NCBI RefSeq assembly: GCF_018333215.1
Contig: NZ_BORO01000001.1
Location: forward strand, 372,001 to 436,000
Direction of reading: 5' to 3'
DNA: 64,000 nucleotides
DNA from: Oceanobacillus sp. J11TS1
Lineage (GTDB): Bacteria; Bacillota; Bacilli; Bacillales; Amphibacillaceae
In this document: in pieces, positions 1 to 9,929 of the stretch
How the letters are laid out: each line of letters starts with the position of its first letter
Numbering within the stretch: position 1 is the first letter of the stretch
Notes under the pieces: model-generated
Database searches by the model: none
What the model was told of the DNA's origin: nothing
Seen by the model: the letters and a program-made list of their open reading frames with translations, nothing else
Made by a program: the position numbers and the translations under genes

Positions 1-92
1 CAGTCATACAAGAAGATGGCAGTCCAAAACTCATTTTCCAAGATGGAACCATTCAATACGGAAACGAGACATTTCCAAAAGAAAGTGCATAA
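1..92 (+). CDS. lonB: C-terminus of a gene cut by the window edge, probably LonB protease
   Basis: An open frame enters from the left edge (codon phase starts at base 3) and stops with TAA at 90-92, leaving 29 residues that end in NETFPKESA. The tail alone has no recognisable domain. The name rests on context: in Bacillus the gene directly before lonA is lonB, a Lon-type protease made during sporulation, on the same strand and with a similar gap. A terminator follows at once, so lonA is probably transcribed separately. The identity is inference. Confidence 0.5.
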   Translation, partial: VIQEDGSPKLIFQDGTIQYGNETFPKESA

Positions 93-105
93 GCATGAAT
101 GTGAA

Positions 106-146
106 GAATGCAGGTTCTAAAAAGAAACTGCATTCTTTGTTTTTTA
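106..146 (+). terminator. Intrinsic terminator after lonB
   Basis: GAATGCAG...CTGCATTC forms a stem with a short A-rich loop, followed by a T-rich run (about 136-146). It lies 14 bases past the upstream stop codon. Confidence 0.8.
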
Positions 147-194
147 CATAAAACTTTCCTTATGGTTAAATAAGTGTAATAATCATAGATACCT

Positions 195-210
195 GTATAA
201 CTGTTTATAC
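195..210. promoter_or_regulatory. Perfect inverted repeat upstream of lonA
   Basis: GTATAA-CTGT-TTATAC is a 6-bp perfect dyad about 100 bases before the lonA start. It could be an operator or chance in AT-rich DNA. The CtsR heptad direct repeat expected before lonA in B. subtilis was not seen, and no convincing sigma-A promoter was found. Confidence 0.25.
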
Positions 211-310
211 TAAAAGAAGGTATGACGGTATTTACAATTAGAGAAAAATTTTTTACACTGAGTAAGAGCCTTACAGCGAGAAAAATAAATAATTAATAGG
301 GGGTGAATGT

Positions 311-2647
311 ATGACAGCAAACTATTTAAAGATGCCACTTTTGCCTTTACGAGGTTTATTAGTATTTCCATCGATGGTATTACATCTTGATGTTGGCAGA
401 GATAAATCTATTACTTCTTTAGAACAAGCAATGTTAGCTGATCAATACATATTCTTAGCATCACAAAAGAAAATGAATTCAGATGATCCCGGTTCTGATG
501 ACATATACAGTATTGGAACGGTTGCTGAGATTAAACAAATTACGAAGCTTCCAAATGGGACACAACGGGTATTGGTAGAAGGACATTATCGAGCAGAGGT
601 TATTCGTTATATAGAAGAAGAGGAAAACTTTATTGTTGAGATAGAGGAAAAGGAAGATATCGTTGGTGATGCATATGAGACGCGAGCTTTAATGCGTACT
701 TTGCTTGAACAGTTTCAACAATACATTAAAGTTTCCCGGAAATTAACACAAGAGACGTTTGAAACAGTTGGTGATATTGATAATCCAGCTCGTTTAGCGG
801 ATATGATTACGTCCCATCTTTCTCTAAGAATACAGGATAAACAGGAAATCTTAGAATGTTTTGACGTAACGCAAAGAATACATAAGCTATTACAAATTAT
901 TGCAGATGAGAGAAAGATTTTATCCATTGAGAAGAAAATCGGACAGAAAATTAAAACTTCCATGGAAAAAACACAAAAAGAATATTATTTAAGGGAACAA
1001 TTAAAAGTTATACAAAAAGAGCTGGGAGAACGTGATGGCAGATCAAGTGATTTGGAACAGCTCCGAACAAAGATTGAGCAATCAGATATGCCGGAAAGAA
1101 TTACAAAGGTTGCGATGAAAGAGCTAAACCGGTATGAGAAGGTGCCGCAGTCATCTGCAGAGAGTTCTGTTATCCGAAATTATATCGAATGGCTTGTAGC
1201 TCTTCCTTGGCAAACAAAAACGAAAGACAATATTCAAATGAAGAAAGCAGAAAAAGTATTAAACGCAGATCACTATGGTTTGGACAAGGTGAAGGAACGC
1301 ATATTAGAATATTTAGCAGTTCAAAAGCTTACCAATACGATAAAAGGACCGATTCTTTGTTTAGTTGGGCCTCCAGGAGTTGGGAAGACCTCATTAGCAA
1401 GGTCTATCGCTAATGCAATTGATCGAAATTTTGTACGTATTTCTTTAGGTGGTATTCGGGATGAAGCGGAAATTCGCGGCCATCGGCGCACGTATATTGG
1501 GGCAATGCCAGGGAGAATCATGCAGGGAATGCGCCGGGCAGAAACCATTAATCCGGTGTTTTTATTAGATGAGATTGAAAAAATGTCAAATGATTTTCGC
1601 GGCGATCCCTCTTCAGCAATGCTAGAGGTTTTGGATCCAGAACAGAATCATAATTTCAGTGATCATTACATTGAAGAAACTTATGATTTATCCAATGTTT
1701 TGTTCATCGCTACAGCAAATAACGTAAATAGTATTCCCGAGCCTCTGCTAGATCGTATGGAGTTAATTTCTATACCTGGCTATACCGAGGTTGAAAAGCT
1801 TTATATTGTAAAAAAACATTTGTTGCCGAAACAAATTAAAGAAAATGGATTAACGAAGCGTAACTTACAGATACGGGAGTCTGCTATCATGAAATTAATC
1901 CGGACATATACACGAGAAGCTGGTGTTCGCGGATTGGAGAGACAAATTGCTACACTTTGCCGTAAAGCAGCGAAGGAATTGGTTTCTGATGAAAGCAAAG
2001 AGCGCATTGTTATTACGGATCGTATTGTAGAACAATACTTAGGAAAACCAGCATATCGATATGGACTGATGGAAAAAGAAAATCAAATTGGTGCTGCAAC
2101 AGGTCTTGCCTATACAGCAGCTGGCGGTGATATCTTATCCATCGAAGTGAGTCATTATCCTGGGAAAGGTAATTTAAAGCTTACTGGTCAGCTTGGCGAT
2201 GTGATGCAAGAGTCTGCACAGGCCGCCTTTAGCTATGTACGATCACGCGCAGAGCAGTTAAATATTGAAATAGACTTTTATGAAAAGTATGACATTCATA
2301 TTCATGTACCTGCTGGTGCGACTCCAAAAGATGGTCCCTCCGCCGGAATTACCATTGCGACAGCATTAGTATCTTCCTTATCTGGACGCGCTATTAAGAG
2401 AGAAGTAGGGATGACTGGTGAGATTACGCTTCGAGGCCGTGTCTTGCCAATTGGTGGATTAAAAGAAAAAGCATTAAGTGCACATCGAGCAGGATTAACA
2501 ACGATTATTTTACCTGAGGAAAATGAAAAGGATATAGAAAGCATTCCAGAAAGTGTTCGAGAAGGGCTTCGATTTATACCAGTAAGACATTTAGATGAAG
2601 TATTAGAAATCGCATTAGTGAAGGAGGATGAACAGTATGAAGGTTAA
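311..2647 (+). CDS. lonA: ATP-dependent protease LonA
   Basis: The 778-aa product matches bacterial Lon in length and layout: an N-terminal substrate domain, a coiled helical linker, an AAA+ module with Walker A GPPGVGKT at 353-360 (Lys359) and Walker B FLLDEIEK, then the Lon protease domain. The catalytic dyad is visible as Ser677 in PKDGPSAG and Lys720 in GLKEKAL. The cytosolic enzyme degrades damaged and regulatory proteins. A strong AGGGGGTG ribosome-binding site sits 5 bases before the ATG. The last 11 bases overlap ysxC, so the two are translationally coupled. Confidence 0.98.
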   Translation: MTANYLKMPLLPLRGLLVFPSMVLHLDVGRDKSITSLEQAMLADQYIFLASQKKMNSDDPGSDDIYSIGTVAEIKQITKLPNGTQRVLVEGHYRAEVIRYIEEEENFIVEIEEKEDIVGDAYETRALMRTLLEQFQQYIKVSRKLTQETFETVGDIDNPARLADMITSHLSLRIQDKQEILECFDVTQRIHKLLQIIADERKILSIEKKIGQKIKTSMEKTQKEYYLREQLKVIQKELGERDGRSSDLEQLRTKIEQSDMPERITKVAMKELNRYEKVPQSSAESSVIRNYIEWLVALPWQTKTKDNIQMKKAEKVLNADHYGLDKVKERILEYLAVQKLTNTIKGPILCLVGPPGVGKTSLARSIANAIDRNFVRISLGGIRDEAEIRGHRRTYIGAMPGRIMQGMRRAETINPVFLLDEIEKMSNDFRGDPSSAMLEVLDPEQNHNFSDHYIEETYDLSNVLFIATANNVNSIPEPLLDRMELISIPGYTEVEKLYIVKKHLLPKQIKENGLTKRNLQIRESAIMKLIRTYTREAGVRGLERQIATLCRKAAKELVSDESKERIVITDRIVEQYLGKPAYRYGLMEKENQIGAATGLAYTAAGGDILSIEVSHYPGKGNLKLTGQLGDVMQESAQAAFSYVRSRAEQLNIEIDFYEKYDIHIHVPAGATPKDGPSAGITIATALVSSLSGRAIKREVGMTGEITLRGRVLPIGGLKEKALSAHRAGLTTIILPEENEKDIESIPESVREGLRFIPVRHLDEVLEIALVKEDEQYEG

Positions 2648-3218
2648 TCAAGCAGAAATTGTTATCAGCGCTGTTAGTGAGAAGCAATATCCAACAGAGC
2701 AGTACCCTGAGTTTGCGCTCGCGGGACGGTCTAATGTTGGAAAGTCATCCTTAATTAATCGACTGATTAATCGGAAGAACCTTGCTAGAACTTCTTCCAA
2801 ACCAGGCAAAACACAAACGCTGAATTTTTACTTAATCAATGAGTCTATTTATTTTGTGGACGTTCCAGGATACGGCTATGCACAAGTGTCTAAGAAGGAA
2901 CGCGCAAAATGGGGCGGCATGATGGAAGAGTATTTCAAGAATAGAGAAACACTCCGGGCTGTCATTTTGATTACAGATTTACGGCATGAGCCAACAGATG
3001 ATGACATTCAGATGTATGATTATCTGAAGTATTTTGAGCTCCCTGTTATTGTCATTGGTACAAAACTGGATAAAATTCCAAAAACAAAACAGCCTAAGCA
3101 TATTAAACGCTCGAAAAAAGTTCTGGAAATGGATCCGGACGATATTTTTATTCCTTTTTCCGCAGAAACATCAGAAGGTAAAGATGCTGTTTGGGGAGCA
3201 ATTAAGTCTTTCATGTAG
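2637..3218 (+). CDS. ysxC: Ribosome biogenesis GTPase YsxC/EngB
   Basis: This is a 193-aa TRAFAC-class GTPase needed for late 50S subunit assembly. G1 is GRSNVGKSS (residues 30-38), G3 is DVPGYGYA, G4 is GTKLDKI. The frame is open from an ATG at 2628, but AAGGAGG (2621-2627) abuts that codon. The ATG at 2637, 9 bases downstream of the site, is the sensible start and gives the usual family length. It overlaps the end of lonA, the same pair order as in Bacillus. Confidence 0.96.
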   Translation: MKVNQAEIVISAVSEKQYPTEQYPEFALAGRSNVGKSSLINRLINRKNLARTSSKPGKTQTLNFYLINESIYFVDVPGYGYAQVSKKERAKWGGMMEEYFKNRETLRAVILITDLRHEPTDDDIQMYDYLKYFELPVIVIGTKLDKIPKTKQPKHIKRSKKVLEMDPDDIFIPFSAETSEGKDAVWGAIKSFM

Positions 3219-3227
3219 AAGATATAA

Positions 3228-3274
3228 AAATAAGGATACGGTTGGAAGTTTCGCTTCCAACTGTATCCTTATTT
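3228..3274. terminator. Bidirectional terminator between ysxC and the convergent membrane gene
   Basis: AAATAAGGATAC...GTATCCTTATTT continues inward as GTTGGAAG/CTTCCAAC around a short loop, a stem of about 21 bp. The A-rich left flank gives a U tract for the minus strand. The minus-strand gene's TAA lies inside the stem. Confidence 0.85.
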
Positions 3275-3748
3275 GCGTTTAAGTATAATAATACCTAAGA
3301 GGATGAGGAGAATAGGCCAAAAACGTTCAAAGAATACGACGATCGGCGCTAACCAGTCCGTATAAATAGAAAGTTGTTCCGAAAAGAGAAATAGCATCCC
3401 TAATAAAATGAAAACGAGCCCTGAGAAAAATCCTTTCTTTGTTTTTGTATAACGAATAATGAAGGAAAGTCCGACTATAATAAGGTAAACAGACCAATCA
3501 TCTACCCAAAAGGAATAATGTTTTATTCCATGCAGATGAATACCGATGCCAAACAAGGCTGTACCGATAAATAAATTTTGATATGTTTTTGTTGTATAGC
3601 TATGAATAATAATTCCAAGACCAATCACGATTAATAAGGATTGCCATGAATAAAAGTCAACAAAGAATGGAATACGGAGTTCTCGAAGTAATAGAAAAAT
3701 TCCAATCCCGATGCATAAATACGCAAGCAGTGAATGCTTTTTCCTCAT
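3269..3748 (-). CDS. Small polytopic membrane protein, LiaF/LiaI-like N-terminal type
   Basis: The 159-aa protein is almost all hydrophobic, with about five or six predicted membrane segments separated by short charged loops and a KRK tail. The repeated pattern of a glycine-rich helix followed by a short basic turn (YLCIGIGIFLLLREL, SWQSLLIVIGLGIII, FWPILLILLGIIIL) resembles the transmembrane region found in LiaF and LiaI, which sit near envelope-stress two-component systems. No such partner is nearby and the C-terminal LiaF domain is absent. GGAGGTGC precedes the ATG on the minus strand. It is convergent with ysxC. Family assignment is by appearance only. Confidence 0.7.
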   Translation of the reverse strand: MRKKHSLLAYLCIGIGIFLLLRELRIPFFVDFYSWQSLLIVIGLGIIIHSYTTKTYQNLFIGTALFGIGIHLHGIKHYSFWVDDWSVYLIIVGLSFIIRYTKTKKGFFSGLVFILLGMLFLFSEQLSIYTDWLAPIVVFFERFWPILLILLGIIILKRK

Positions 3749-4048
3749 AAAAGCACCTCCTTTTCTTTAGGTGTGACTGTATTGCATAACCCTAAAATCC
3801 CTATGGTGTAGGGACTCGTTAAAACGAGTTCCTTGCTATAAAAAGTTAGGTATGTTACATTACAGTCGGAATAGATTGTTGTATGAAGCGCCTTTTACTT
3901 AGAACGTTGAATTGAAACCATAATCTTGTTTTAAAGGTAGAGAAAGTTCGTTTTTTTTACGGGCACTCTATGCTTTTAGTTTGGATACTACATAAAAATT
4001 GTTTCAGATTCTGTTCACATTTTAGCACGAAAAGCATTTTATTACATG
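3749..4048. other. Divergent intergenic region before hemA
   Basis: No gene is visible in about 300 bases. A hairpin GGACTCGTT/AACGAGTTCC spans 3812-3832 with no following T tract. The PerR-like box and -10 element of hemA lie at its right end and are listed separately. Confidence 0.5.
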
Positions 4049-4063
4049 TTATAATGATTATTA
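4049..4063 (+). promoter_or_regulatory. PerR-type box overlapping the hemA -10 element
   Basis: TTATAATGATTATTA matches the Per box TTATAATNATTATAA at 13 of 14 defined positions and contains a TATAAT (4050-4055) that would serve as the -10. No good -35 lies 17 bases upstream. In B. subtilis the hemA operon is PerR-regulated, linking heme supply to peroxide stress. The same control here is inferred from the site. Confidence 0.7.
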
Positions 4064-4114
4064 GATAATAATAATAAAAAGTATAAATCATTTTATCGTA
4101 GTGGGGGTAGTACT

Positions 4115-5488
4115 GTGCATATTTTAAAGGTTGGTTTTAATTACAAAACAACCCCTGTAGAAATTAGGGAAAAGTTCACGTTTAATGAAGAACTATTATC
4201 ACAAGCAATGGTTACATTAAAGGATCAGAAAAGTATTCTTGAAAATGTAATTGTTTCAACATGCAATCGGACGGAAGTTTATGCTGTTGTTGACCAATTG
4301 CATACAGGAAGATATTATATAAAACAATTCTTGGCAGATTGGTTTGGTACGGAAAAAGAATCATTTTCAACCTATCTGCATATTACAGAAAACGATGGTG
4401 CAATTGAACATTTATTTCGTGTTGTAACTGGACTTGATTCGATGGTGCTTGGAGAAACACAAATTCTAGGCCAGATAAAACAAGCATTTTTAACAGCACA
4501 GCAAGCTAATACAACAGGCACTATTTTTAACGAGCTATTTAAACAAGCTATTACATTCGGTAAACGTACGCATAATGAGACAGGTATAGGAGAACACGCC
4601 GTTTCCATCAGTTATGCAGCTGTTGAATTAGCGAAGAAAAAATTCGGAGACTTGCGTGATAAACATGTTGCTATTTTAGGTGCTGGAAAAATGGGCGAAC
4701 TGGCAGCGAAAAACATACAAGGTGCCGGAGTAGCAGAGATTACTGTAATTAATCGAACAAAAGAAAAAGCAATGCTTTTGGCAGATAACATTAATGCAAA
4801 CGCGGCGACAATGGATGAACTTTCCTCTGTTTTAACAGATGCAGATATTTTAATCAGTTCTACCGGATCAGAATCCATTATTTTATCCAAAGAAGACATC
4901 GAGAAGGTACAAAAGGAACGCGGACAAAAAGCATTATTCTTAGTTGATATTGCTGTCCCTCGGGATATTGAGCCAGAAATTGCAGATGTGGATAATGTTT
5001 CATTATATGATATTGATCATCTTCAACATATTGTAGATGATAATTTAGAGTCCAGAAAAGCAGCGGCAGAGCAAATTGAATTATTGCTGGAAGAAGAAAT
5101 TGTTCATTTTAAAGAATGGATGAAAACGCTCGGTGTTATTCCTGTTATATCCGCATTACGTCAAAAAGCATTGTCTATTCAGTCAGAGACAATGAATAGT
5201 ATCGAACGAAAAATTCCAAACTTAACAGCTCGTGAGAAAAAAGTACTTAACAAGCATACAAAAAGTATTATCAATCAGTTGCTTAAAGACCCAATTACGC
5301 AAGCGAAAGAATTGGCCGGTACAGAACAAGCGAAAGAGTACTTGCAATTATTTATAGATATTTTTGGAATTGAAGATGAAGTAAAAGAGGAACTTGAGAA
5401 ACAAATGAAAAAAAACGATACATTAACCAAAATCACTCAAGAGGAAATTGCCTCTTTTAAAGCCGTTAAACGCGTAACGACTGCTTAA
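4115..5488 (+). CDS. hemA: Glutamyl-tRNA reductase
   Basis: It reduces glutamyl-tRNA to glutamate-1-semialdehyde with NADPH, the first committed step of C5 heme synthesis. The 457-aa protein has the N-terminal catalytic domain with nucleophile Cys50 in STCNRTE, the [17 protein letters not shown] signature, a Rossmann domain (AILGAGKMG) and a C-terminal helical dimerisation domain. The start is GTG, preceded by GTGGGGG. Unlike B. subtilis, hemX does not follow and a terminator separates it from hemC. Confidence 0.97.
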   Translation: MHILKVGFNYKTTPVEIREKFTFNEELLSQAMVTLKDQKSILENVIVSTCNRTEVYAVVDQLHTGRYYIKQFLADWFGTEKESFSTYLHITENDGAIEHLFRVVTGLDSMVLGETQILGQIKQAFLTAQQANTTGTIFNELFKQAITFGKRTHNETGIGEHAVSISYAAVELAKKKFGDLRDKHVAILGAGKMGELAAKNIQGAGVAEITVINRTKEKAMLLADNINANAATMDELSSVLTDADILISSTGSESIILSKEDIEKVQKERGQKALFLVDIAVPRDIEPEIADVDNVSLYDIDHLQHIVDDNLESRKAAAEQIELLLEEEIVHFKEWMKTLGVIPVISALRQKALSIQSETMNSIERKIPNLTAREKKVLNKHTKSIINQLLKDPITQAKELAGTEQAKEYLQLFIDIFGIEDEVKEELEKQMKKNDTLTKITQEEIASFKAVKRVTTA

Positions 5489-5525
5489 TTAGGCTGGAAT
5501 TGGTCATCCTGCATCATTTAAAACC

Positions 5526-5565
5526 AACCAGAAGGTAACCTATTCACTTTCTGGTTGCTTTTTAT
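5526..5565 (+). terminator. Intrinsic terminator between hemA and hemC
   Basis: AACCAGAA...TTCTGGTT is followed by GCTTTTTATT. It partly or fully separates hemA from hemCDBL. No clear sigma-A promoter was found in the 110 bases before hemC, so read-through may feed the downstream genes. Confidence 0.8.
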
Positions 5566-5679
5566 TGCACCTTAAAAATAATGAAGACTTGATGAAGTGA
5601 AGTATAAAGTAACTAGGGCAAACCGCCTTTAAGACTTGTTAAGGAAATTAAAGAGGGAAAGAATCAAGGAGGAAACATC

Positions 5680-6606
5680 GTGAGAAAAATAATTGTTGGT
5701 TCTAGAAAAAGTAATTTGGCAATTACACAAACGAAATGGGTTATTGATCAGCTAAAAAAAGCTGGTGTTAAAAATGAATTTGAGATTAAAAAAATTGTTA
5801 CAAAAGGAGATCAAATTCTTGATGTAACGTTATCAAAAGTTGGAGGGAAAGGTCTTTTTGTAAAAGAAATAGAAAAGGCTATGTTTGAAAAAGAGATTGA
5901 TTTTGCTGTCCATAGCATGAAAGATATGCCCTCTGCCCTTCCAGAAGGATTAGAAATTTCTACAATTCCTGTCAGGGAAGACCACCGTGATGCTTATATT
6001 GCAAAAGATAACGTGAAATTAGCAAATCTAAAAGAAGGGTCTATCGTTGGAACGAGCAGCTTACGCAGGGGAGCGCAGATTCTTGCTGCCAGACCGGATT
6101 TAGAGATTAAATGGATTCGAGGTAATGTGGAAACGCGTATCCGAAAATTAAATGAAGAGGATTACGATGCAATTATTTTAGCTGTATCTGGTTTAAAACG
6201 TGTTGGTTTAAGTGAGGATTTGATTACAGAATATCTCGATCCGGAAATCTGTGTGCCAGCTGTAGGGCAGGGTGCTCTTGCGATTGAAAGCCGTGCAGAT
6301 GATACGGAGCTAAAAGAAATTGTCCAAAAAATTCATGACGAATATACAGAAAAAACAGTTTCTGCTGAACGTACTTTCTTACACCTCTTGGAAGGAGGCT
6401 GTCAAGTTCCTATTGGCGGCTATGCTTATTTAGACGGAGAAGAAATTGTATTAACCGCATTAGTAGCTACGCCAGACGGTAAAACGATTCTAAAAGAAGT
6501 TGTCCGAGGAAATGACCCCGAGCAAGTTGGTAAAGAAGCTGCAGAGACATTAATTAAGCAGGGGGCCAAAGAGATTGTAGAGCAAGTCAAAGAGGAGATG
6601 GAATAA
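5680..6606 (+). CDS. hemC: Porphobilinogen deaminase (hydroxymethylbilane synthase)
   Basis: It polymerises four porphobilinogens into hydroxymethylbilane. The 308-aa protein starts [10 protein letters not shown], has the substrate-binding Arg-rich [10 protein letters not shown], and the EGGCQVPIG motif whose Cys241 carries the dipyrromethane cofactor. The start is GTG after AAGGAGG. It stops 2 bases before hemD. Confidence 0.97.
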   Translation: MRKIIVGSRKSNLAITQTKWVIDQLKKAGVKNEFEIKKIVTKGDQILDVTLSKVGGKGLFVKEIEKAMFEKEIDFAVHSMKDMPSALPEGLEISTIPVREDHRDAYIAKDNVKLANLKEGSIVGTSSLRRGAQILAARPDLEIKWIRGNVETRIRKLNEEDYDAIILAVSGLKRVGLSEDLITEYLDPEICVPAVGQGALAIESRADDTELKEIVQKIHDEYTEKTVSAERTFLHLLEGGCQVPIGGYAYLDGEEIVLTALVATPDGKTILKEVVRGNDPEQVGKEAAETLIKQGAKEIVEQVKEEME

Positions 6607-6608
6607 TC

Positions 6609-7376
6609 ATGGGAAAGTCGCTTCATGGGGAGCGCATATTAATTACTAGAGAAGAGACAAAAGCTGCTGAGATGGCTGAAAAGGTCACAAATGTAGGTGG
6701 AATTCCGGTTATTGTCCCAATGATTGAAATCAATTTTATAAAGACCCTTGAAAATAATACGATATTGGAGCAGCTATCCGATTTTGGTTGGGTATTTATC
6801 ACAAGTGCAAATGGTGTACATGGTTTTTTTCAGTTGCTCAGAAAACAGCATATAGAACTTCCGAAAGCATTAAAGATAGGAATTGTCGGGAAGAAAACAG
6901 AGGAGGTATTGCATTCGTATGGCCATACCGCTTCTTTTGTTCCGGCAACATTTGATGCGTCTACAATGGCGGAAGAGTTTTTATCTTTCTATAAATTAGA
7001 TAAGCCAGTACTCTTAATTCGAGGTAATTTATCACGACCGACGCTTCCAGAAAAATTACGAGAAGAACAAATACCCTATGAAATTTTGGAAGTATATGAG
7101 ACAACATACTGTAAGGAATCGAAACAGAAGCTGGATCAGGTACTCTCATCAGTGGAATATATAACGTTTACAAGTCCATCAACGGTAGAAGCCTTTGTTT
7201 TGTTAGCGGAATATATACCGGACACAGCAACTTATATTTGTATTGGCAAAACAACCGAAGAAAAGGCAAAAGAATTAGGAATTCCTAATTTATACACATC
7301 GTCTCCCTATACGACAGATGCGATGGTAACTTTAATAGAGAAGATAAGTAATGAAAGGAAGATTAATCATGAGTGA
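6609..7376 (+). CDS. hemD: Uroporphyrinogen-III synthase
   Basis: It cyclises and inverts ring D of hydroxymethylbilane. The family is poorly conserved. This 255-aa protein shows the expected two-lobed pattern, with [10 protein letters not shown] in the first lobe and [13 protein letters not shown] plus [15 protein letters not shown] in the second. Placement between hemC and hemB supports the call. GAGGAG lies 10 bases before the ATG. Its stop overlaps the hemB start in ATGAGTGA. Confidence 0.93.
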   Translation: MGKSLHGERILITREETKAAEMAEKVTNVGGIPVIVPMIEINFIKTLENNTILEQLSDFGWVFITSANGVHGFFQLLRKQHIELPKALKIGIVGKKTEEVLHSYGHTASFVPATFDASTMAEEFLSFYKLDKPVLLIRGNLSRPTLPEKLREEQIPYEILEVYETTYCKESKQKLDQVLSSVEYITFTSPSTVEAFVLLAEYIPDTATYICIGKTTEEKAKELGIPNLYTSSPYTTDAMVTLIEKISNERKINHE

Positions 7377-8352
7377 ATATACATTTGACAGACATAGACG
7401 TTTGCGTTCATCCGTTTCGATGCGTGCACTTGTACAAGAAACACACTTACGGGCAACAGACTTTATTTATCCGATATTTGTTATTGAAGGAGAAAACGTG
7501 AAAAATGAGGTTTCTTCCATGCCAGGAGTTTACCAGCTGTCATTTGATAACTTATTAGAAGAAGTGGAAGAAGCATACCAGTTAGGCATACGTTCCCTTA
7601 TTCTATTTGGCGTAGTGAAAGAAAAAGATGAAATTGGTTCTGGCGCTTTTCACGATCATGGAATCATTCAAGAAGCAACAAGAATGATTAAAAATAAGTA
7701 TCCAGAAATGCTTGTTGTTGCAGATACTTGTTTATGTGAATACACTTCACATGGTCACTGCGGTGTCATTGAAAATAATGATGTTGCGAATGACGCTTCT
7801 TTAGAGCTGTTAGCTAAAACAGCAGTTTCGCAAGCTCAAGCAGGTGCAGATATTATTGCTCCCTCCAATATGATGGACGGTTTTGTTACCGTAATCCGTC
7901 ATGCTTTAGACGAAGCTGGCTTTCACCATATTCCGATTATGTCTTATGCAGTAAAATATGCATCCGCTTATTATGGTCCTTTCCGTGATGCAGCAGACGG
8001 TGCACCTCAATTTGGCGACCGGAAGACATATCAGATGAACCCGGCCAACCGTTTAGAGGCAATACGCGAAGCAAGCTCTGATATCAAAGAAGGCGCAGAT
8101 TTCTTAATTGTAAAACCGAGCCTATCTTATTTGGATATTATGAGAGAAGTAAGAGACAATTTTAATGTTCCTGTCGTTGCCTATAATGTAAGTGGGGAAT
8201 ATTCCATGATTAAAGCAGCTGCTTTAAATGGTTGGATTGATGAGAAACAAGTGGTTACAGAAACATTGCTCTCTATGAAACGCGCAGGCGCCGACCTAAT
8301 TATTACCTATTTTGCAAAAGATATGGCAAAATGGTTGAAAGAAGAGGAATAA
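7369..8352 (+). CDS. hemB: Delta-aminolevulinic acid dehydratase (porphobilinogen synthase)
   Basis: It condenses two 5-aminolevulinates to porphobilinogen. The 327-aa TIM-barrel protein has the zinc-binding cysteine cluster [14 protein letters not shown] (Cys121, Cys123, Cys131), so it is probably a Zn-type enzyme, and Schiff-base lysines Lys196 (YAVKYAS) and Lys249 (IVKPSLSY). An in-frame ATG exists at 7351, but AAAGGAAG lies between it and the ATG at 7369. The latter is chosen and overlaps hemD by 8 bases. Confidence 0.97.
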   Translation: MSEYTFDRHRRLRSSVSMRALVQETHLRATDFIYPIFVIEGENVKNEVSSMPGVYQLSFDNLLEEVEEAYQLGIRSLILFGVVKEKDEIGSGAFHDHGIIQEATRMIKNKYPEMLVVADTCLCEYTSHGHCGVIENNDVANDASLELLAKTAVSQAQAGADIIAPSNMMDGFVTVIRHALDEAGFHHIPIMSYAVKYASAYYGPFRDAADGAPQFGDRKTYQMNPANRLEAIREASSDIKEGADFLIVKPSLSYLDIMREVRDNFNVPVVAYNVSGEYSMIKAAALNGWIDEKQVVTETLLSMKRAGADLIITYFAKDMAKWLKEEE

Positions 8353-8400
8353 AAATCACTTACTAAAAATTTCACACACAAATTAATTAGGAGGATACAC

Positions 8401-9687
8401 ATGATAAATACAAAGTCAGTAGATGCTTATAAAGAAGCCGTTGATTTAATGCCTGGCGGTGTAAATTCGCCCGTTCGTGCATTTAAATCTGTAGGGTTAG
8501 ATCCGATTTTTATGGAAAAAGGAAAAGGCTCTAAAATTACCGATATTGATGGGAATACGTACATTGATTATGTGTTAAGCTGGGGCCCACTAATTTTAGG
8601 GCATGCAGATGAGCGTGTGACAAGCAGCTTAAAAGACGTTGTTGAGAAAGGGACAAGCTTTGGGGCACCTTCTTTGTTGGAGAATAAGCTGGCAAAGCTT
8701 GTTATCGAACGTGTTCCGTCTATTGAGATGGTTAGAATGGTGAATTCAGGTACCGAAGCAACCATGAGCGCTATCCGTCTGGCTAGAGGCTATACAAACA
8801 GAGACTTAATTATTAAATTTGAAGGAAGCTATCACGGACATGGAGATTCCTTGCTGATTAAAGCTGGTTCCGGTGTAGCAACACTAGGTCTTCCAGACAG
8901 CCCTGGAGTGCCAGAAAATATTGCAAAAAATACGATTACAGTGCCATACAACGATATGGATAGCCTAAAACTTGCTTTTGAACATTATGGTGACAAAATA
9001 GCAGCTGTTATTATGGAACCTGTATGTGGAAATATGGGCGTAGTTCCGCCAAAAGACGGTTTCTTACAAGCTGTACGCGAAATTACAGAAGAAAATGGGT
9101 CGTTGCTTATTTTTGACGAGGTTATGACAGGATTTCGTGTAGGTTATCATAGTGCACAAGGTCATTTTTATGTAACTCCTGATTTAACTTGTCTAGGTAA
9201 AGTAATCGGTGGCGGGCTTCCTGTTGGAGCTTATGGCGGAAAACGAGAAATTATGGAACAAGTTGCACCGACCGGACCGATTTACCAAGCTGGAACATTA
9301 TCTGGTAACCCATTAGCAATGACAGCTGGTTATGAGTCCTTATCTGCTTTGACAGAGGCTTCTTATGAGGAAATTAATAAAAAAGTTGACCGACTCGCAG
9401 ATGGATTCCGCCAAGCTGCAGATAAATATGATATTCCGCTTCATATTAATCGTGCCGGTTCTATGGTAGGCGTATTCTTTACGGATCAAGAAGTGGTTGA
9501 CTTTGAAACAGCTCAATCTTCTAATTTAGACTATTTTGCGCAATATTATCGCGGTATGATTGAAGAGGGCGTATTCTTGCCACCATCTCAATTTGAAGGA
9601 TTATTCTTATCCACTGCACATACGGATGAGGATATTGATAAGACGATTGAAGCAATTCATACAGCTTTTTCTAAGTTTAAAAAATAA
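8401..9687 (+). CDS. hemL: Glutamate-1-semialdehyde 2,1-aminomutase
   Basis: This PLP enzyme converts glutamate-1-semialdehyde to 5-aminolevulinate, the step after HemA. The 428-aa class-III aminotransferase fold shows [12 protein letters not shown] at the N-terminus, the SYHGHGD loop, FDEVMTGFR and the PLP lysine Lys267 in [19 protein letters not shown] precedes the ATG, 48 bases after hemB. A terminator ends the operon. Confidence 0.97.
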   Translation: MINTKSVDAYKEAVDLMPGGVNSPVRAFKSVGLDPIFMEKGKGSKITDIDGNTYIDYVLSWGPLILGHADERVTSSLKDVVEKGTSFGAPSLLENKLAKLVIERVPSIEMVRMVNSGTEATMSAIRLARGYTNRDLIIKFEGSYHGHGDSLLIKAGSGVATLGLPDSPGVPENIAKNTITVPYNDMDSLKLAFEHYGDKIAAVIMEPVCGNMGVVPPKDGFLQAVREITEENGSLLIFDEVMTGFRVGYHSAQGHFYVTPDLTCLGKVIGGGLPVGAYGGKREIMEQVAPTGPIYQAGTLSGNPLAMTAGYESLSALTEASYEEINKKVDRLADGFRQAADKYDIPLHINRAGSMVGVFFTDQEVVDFETAQSSNLDYFAQYYRGMIEEGVFLPPSQFEGLFLSTAHTDEDIDKTIEAIHTAFSKFKK

Positions 9688-9716
9688 TTTTGTAGTCTAA
9701 AAGGTTCATTTAAAAC

Positions 9717-9768
9717 AAAAGCTTGTAATCTCTAACAGCTATCATGTTACGAATTACAAGCTTTTTTT
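9717..9768 (+). terminator. Terminator of the hem operon
   Basis: AAAAGCTTGTAAT...ATTACAAGCTTTT is a perfect 13-bp stem followed by T residues. Confidence 0.9.
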
Positions 9769-9851
9769 GTTGTATCCAAATATTGTAAGCACGATGGACT
9801 TTTATAAACCTATTTCAAGAATACAGCCCTACAAGCAATTTATCCTCCTTA

Positions 9852-9881
9852 GCATATTCCCACTGGCTAAATCATATAAAT
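9852..9881 (+). promoter_or_regulatory. Sigma-E-type promoter for spoVID
   Basis: GCATATT (9852-9858), 14 bases, then CATATAAAT (9873-9881) closely matches the mother-cell sigma-E pattern KMATATT-N14-CATACAMT. It is about 50 bases before the spoVID start, consistent with early mother-cell expression. Confidence 0.75.
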
Positions 9882-9929
9882 GATAACGAATGATTCGCAT
9901 CTGGACTGTTTGCGAGAGGAGGAATACAT

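Noticed and set aside
150-310. CtsR operator before lonA
   Set aside because: The direct heptad GGTCAAA repeat was searched by eye and not found.
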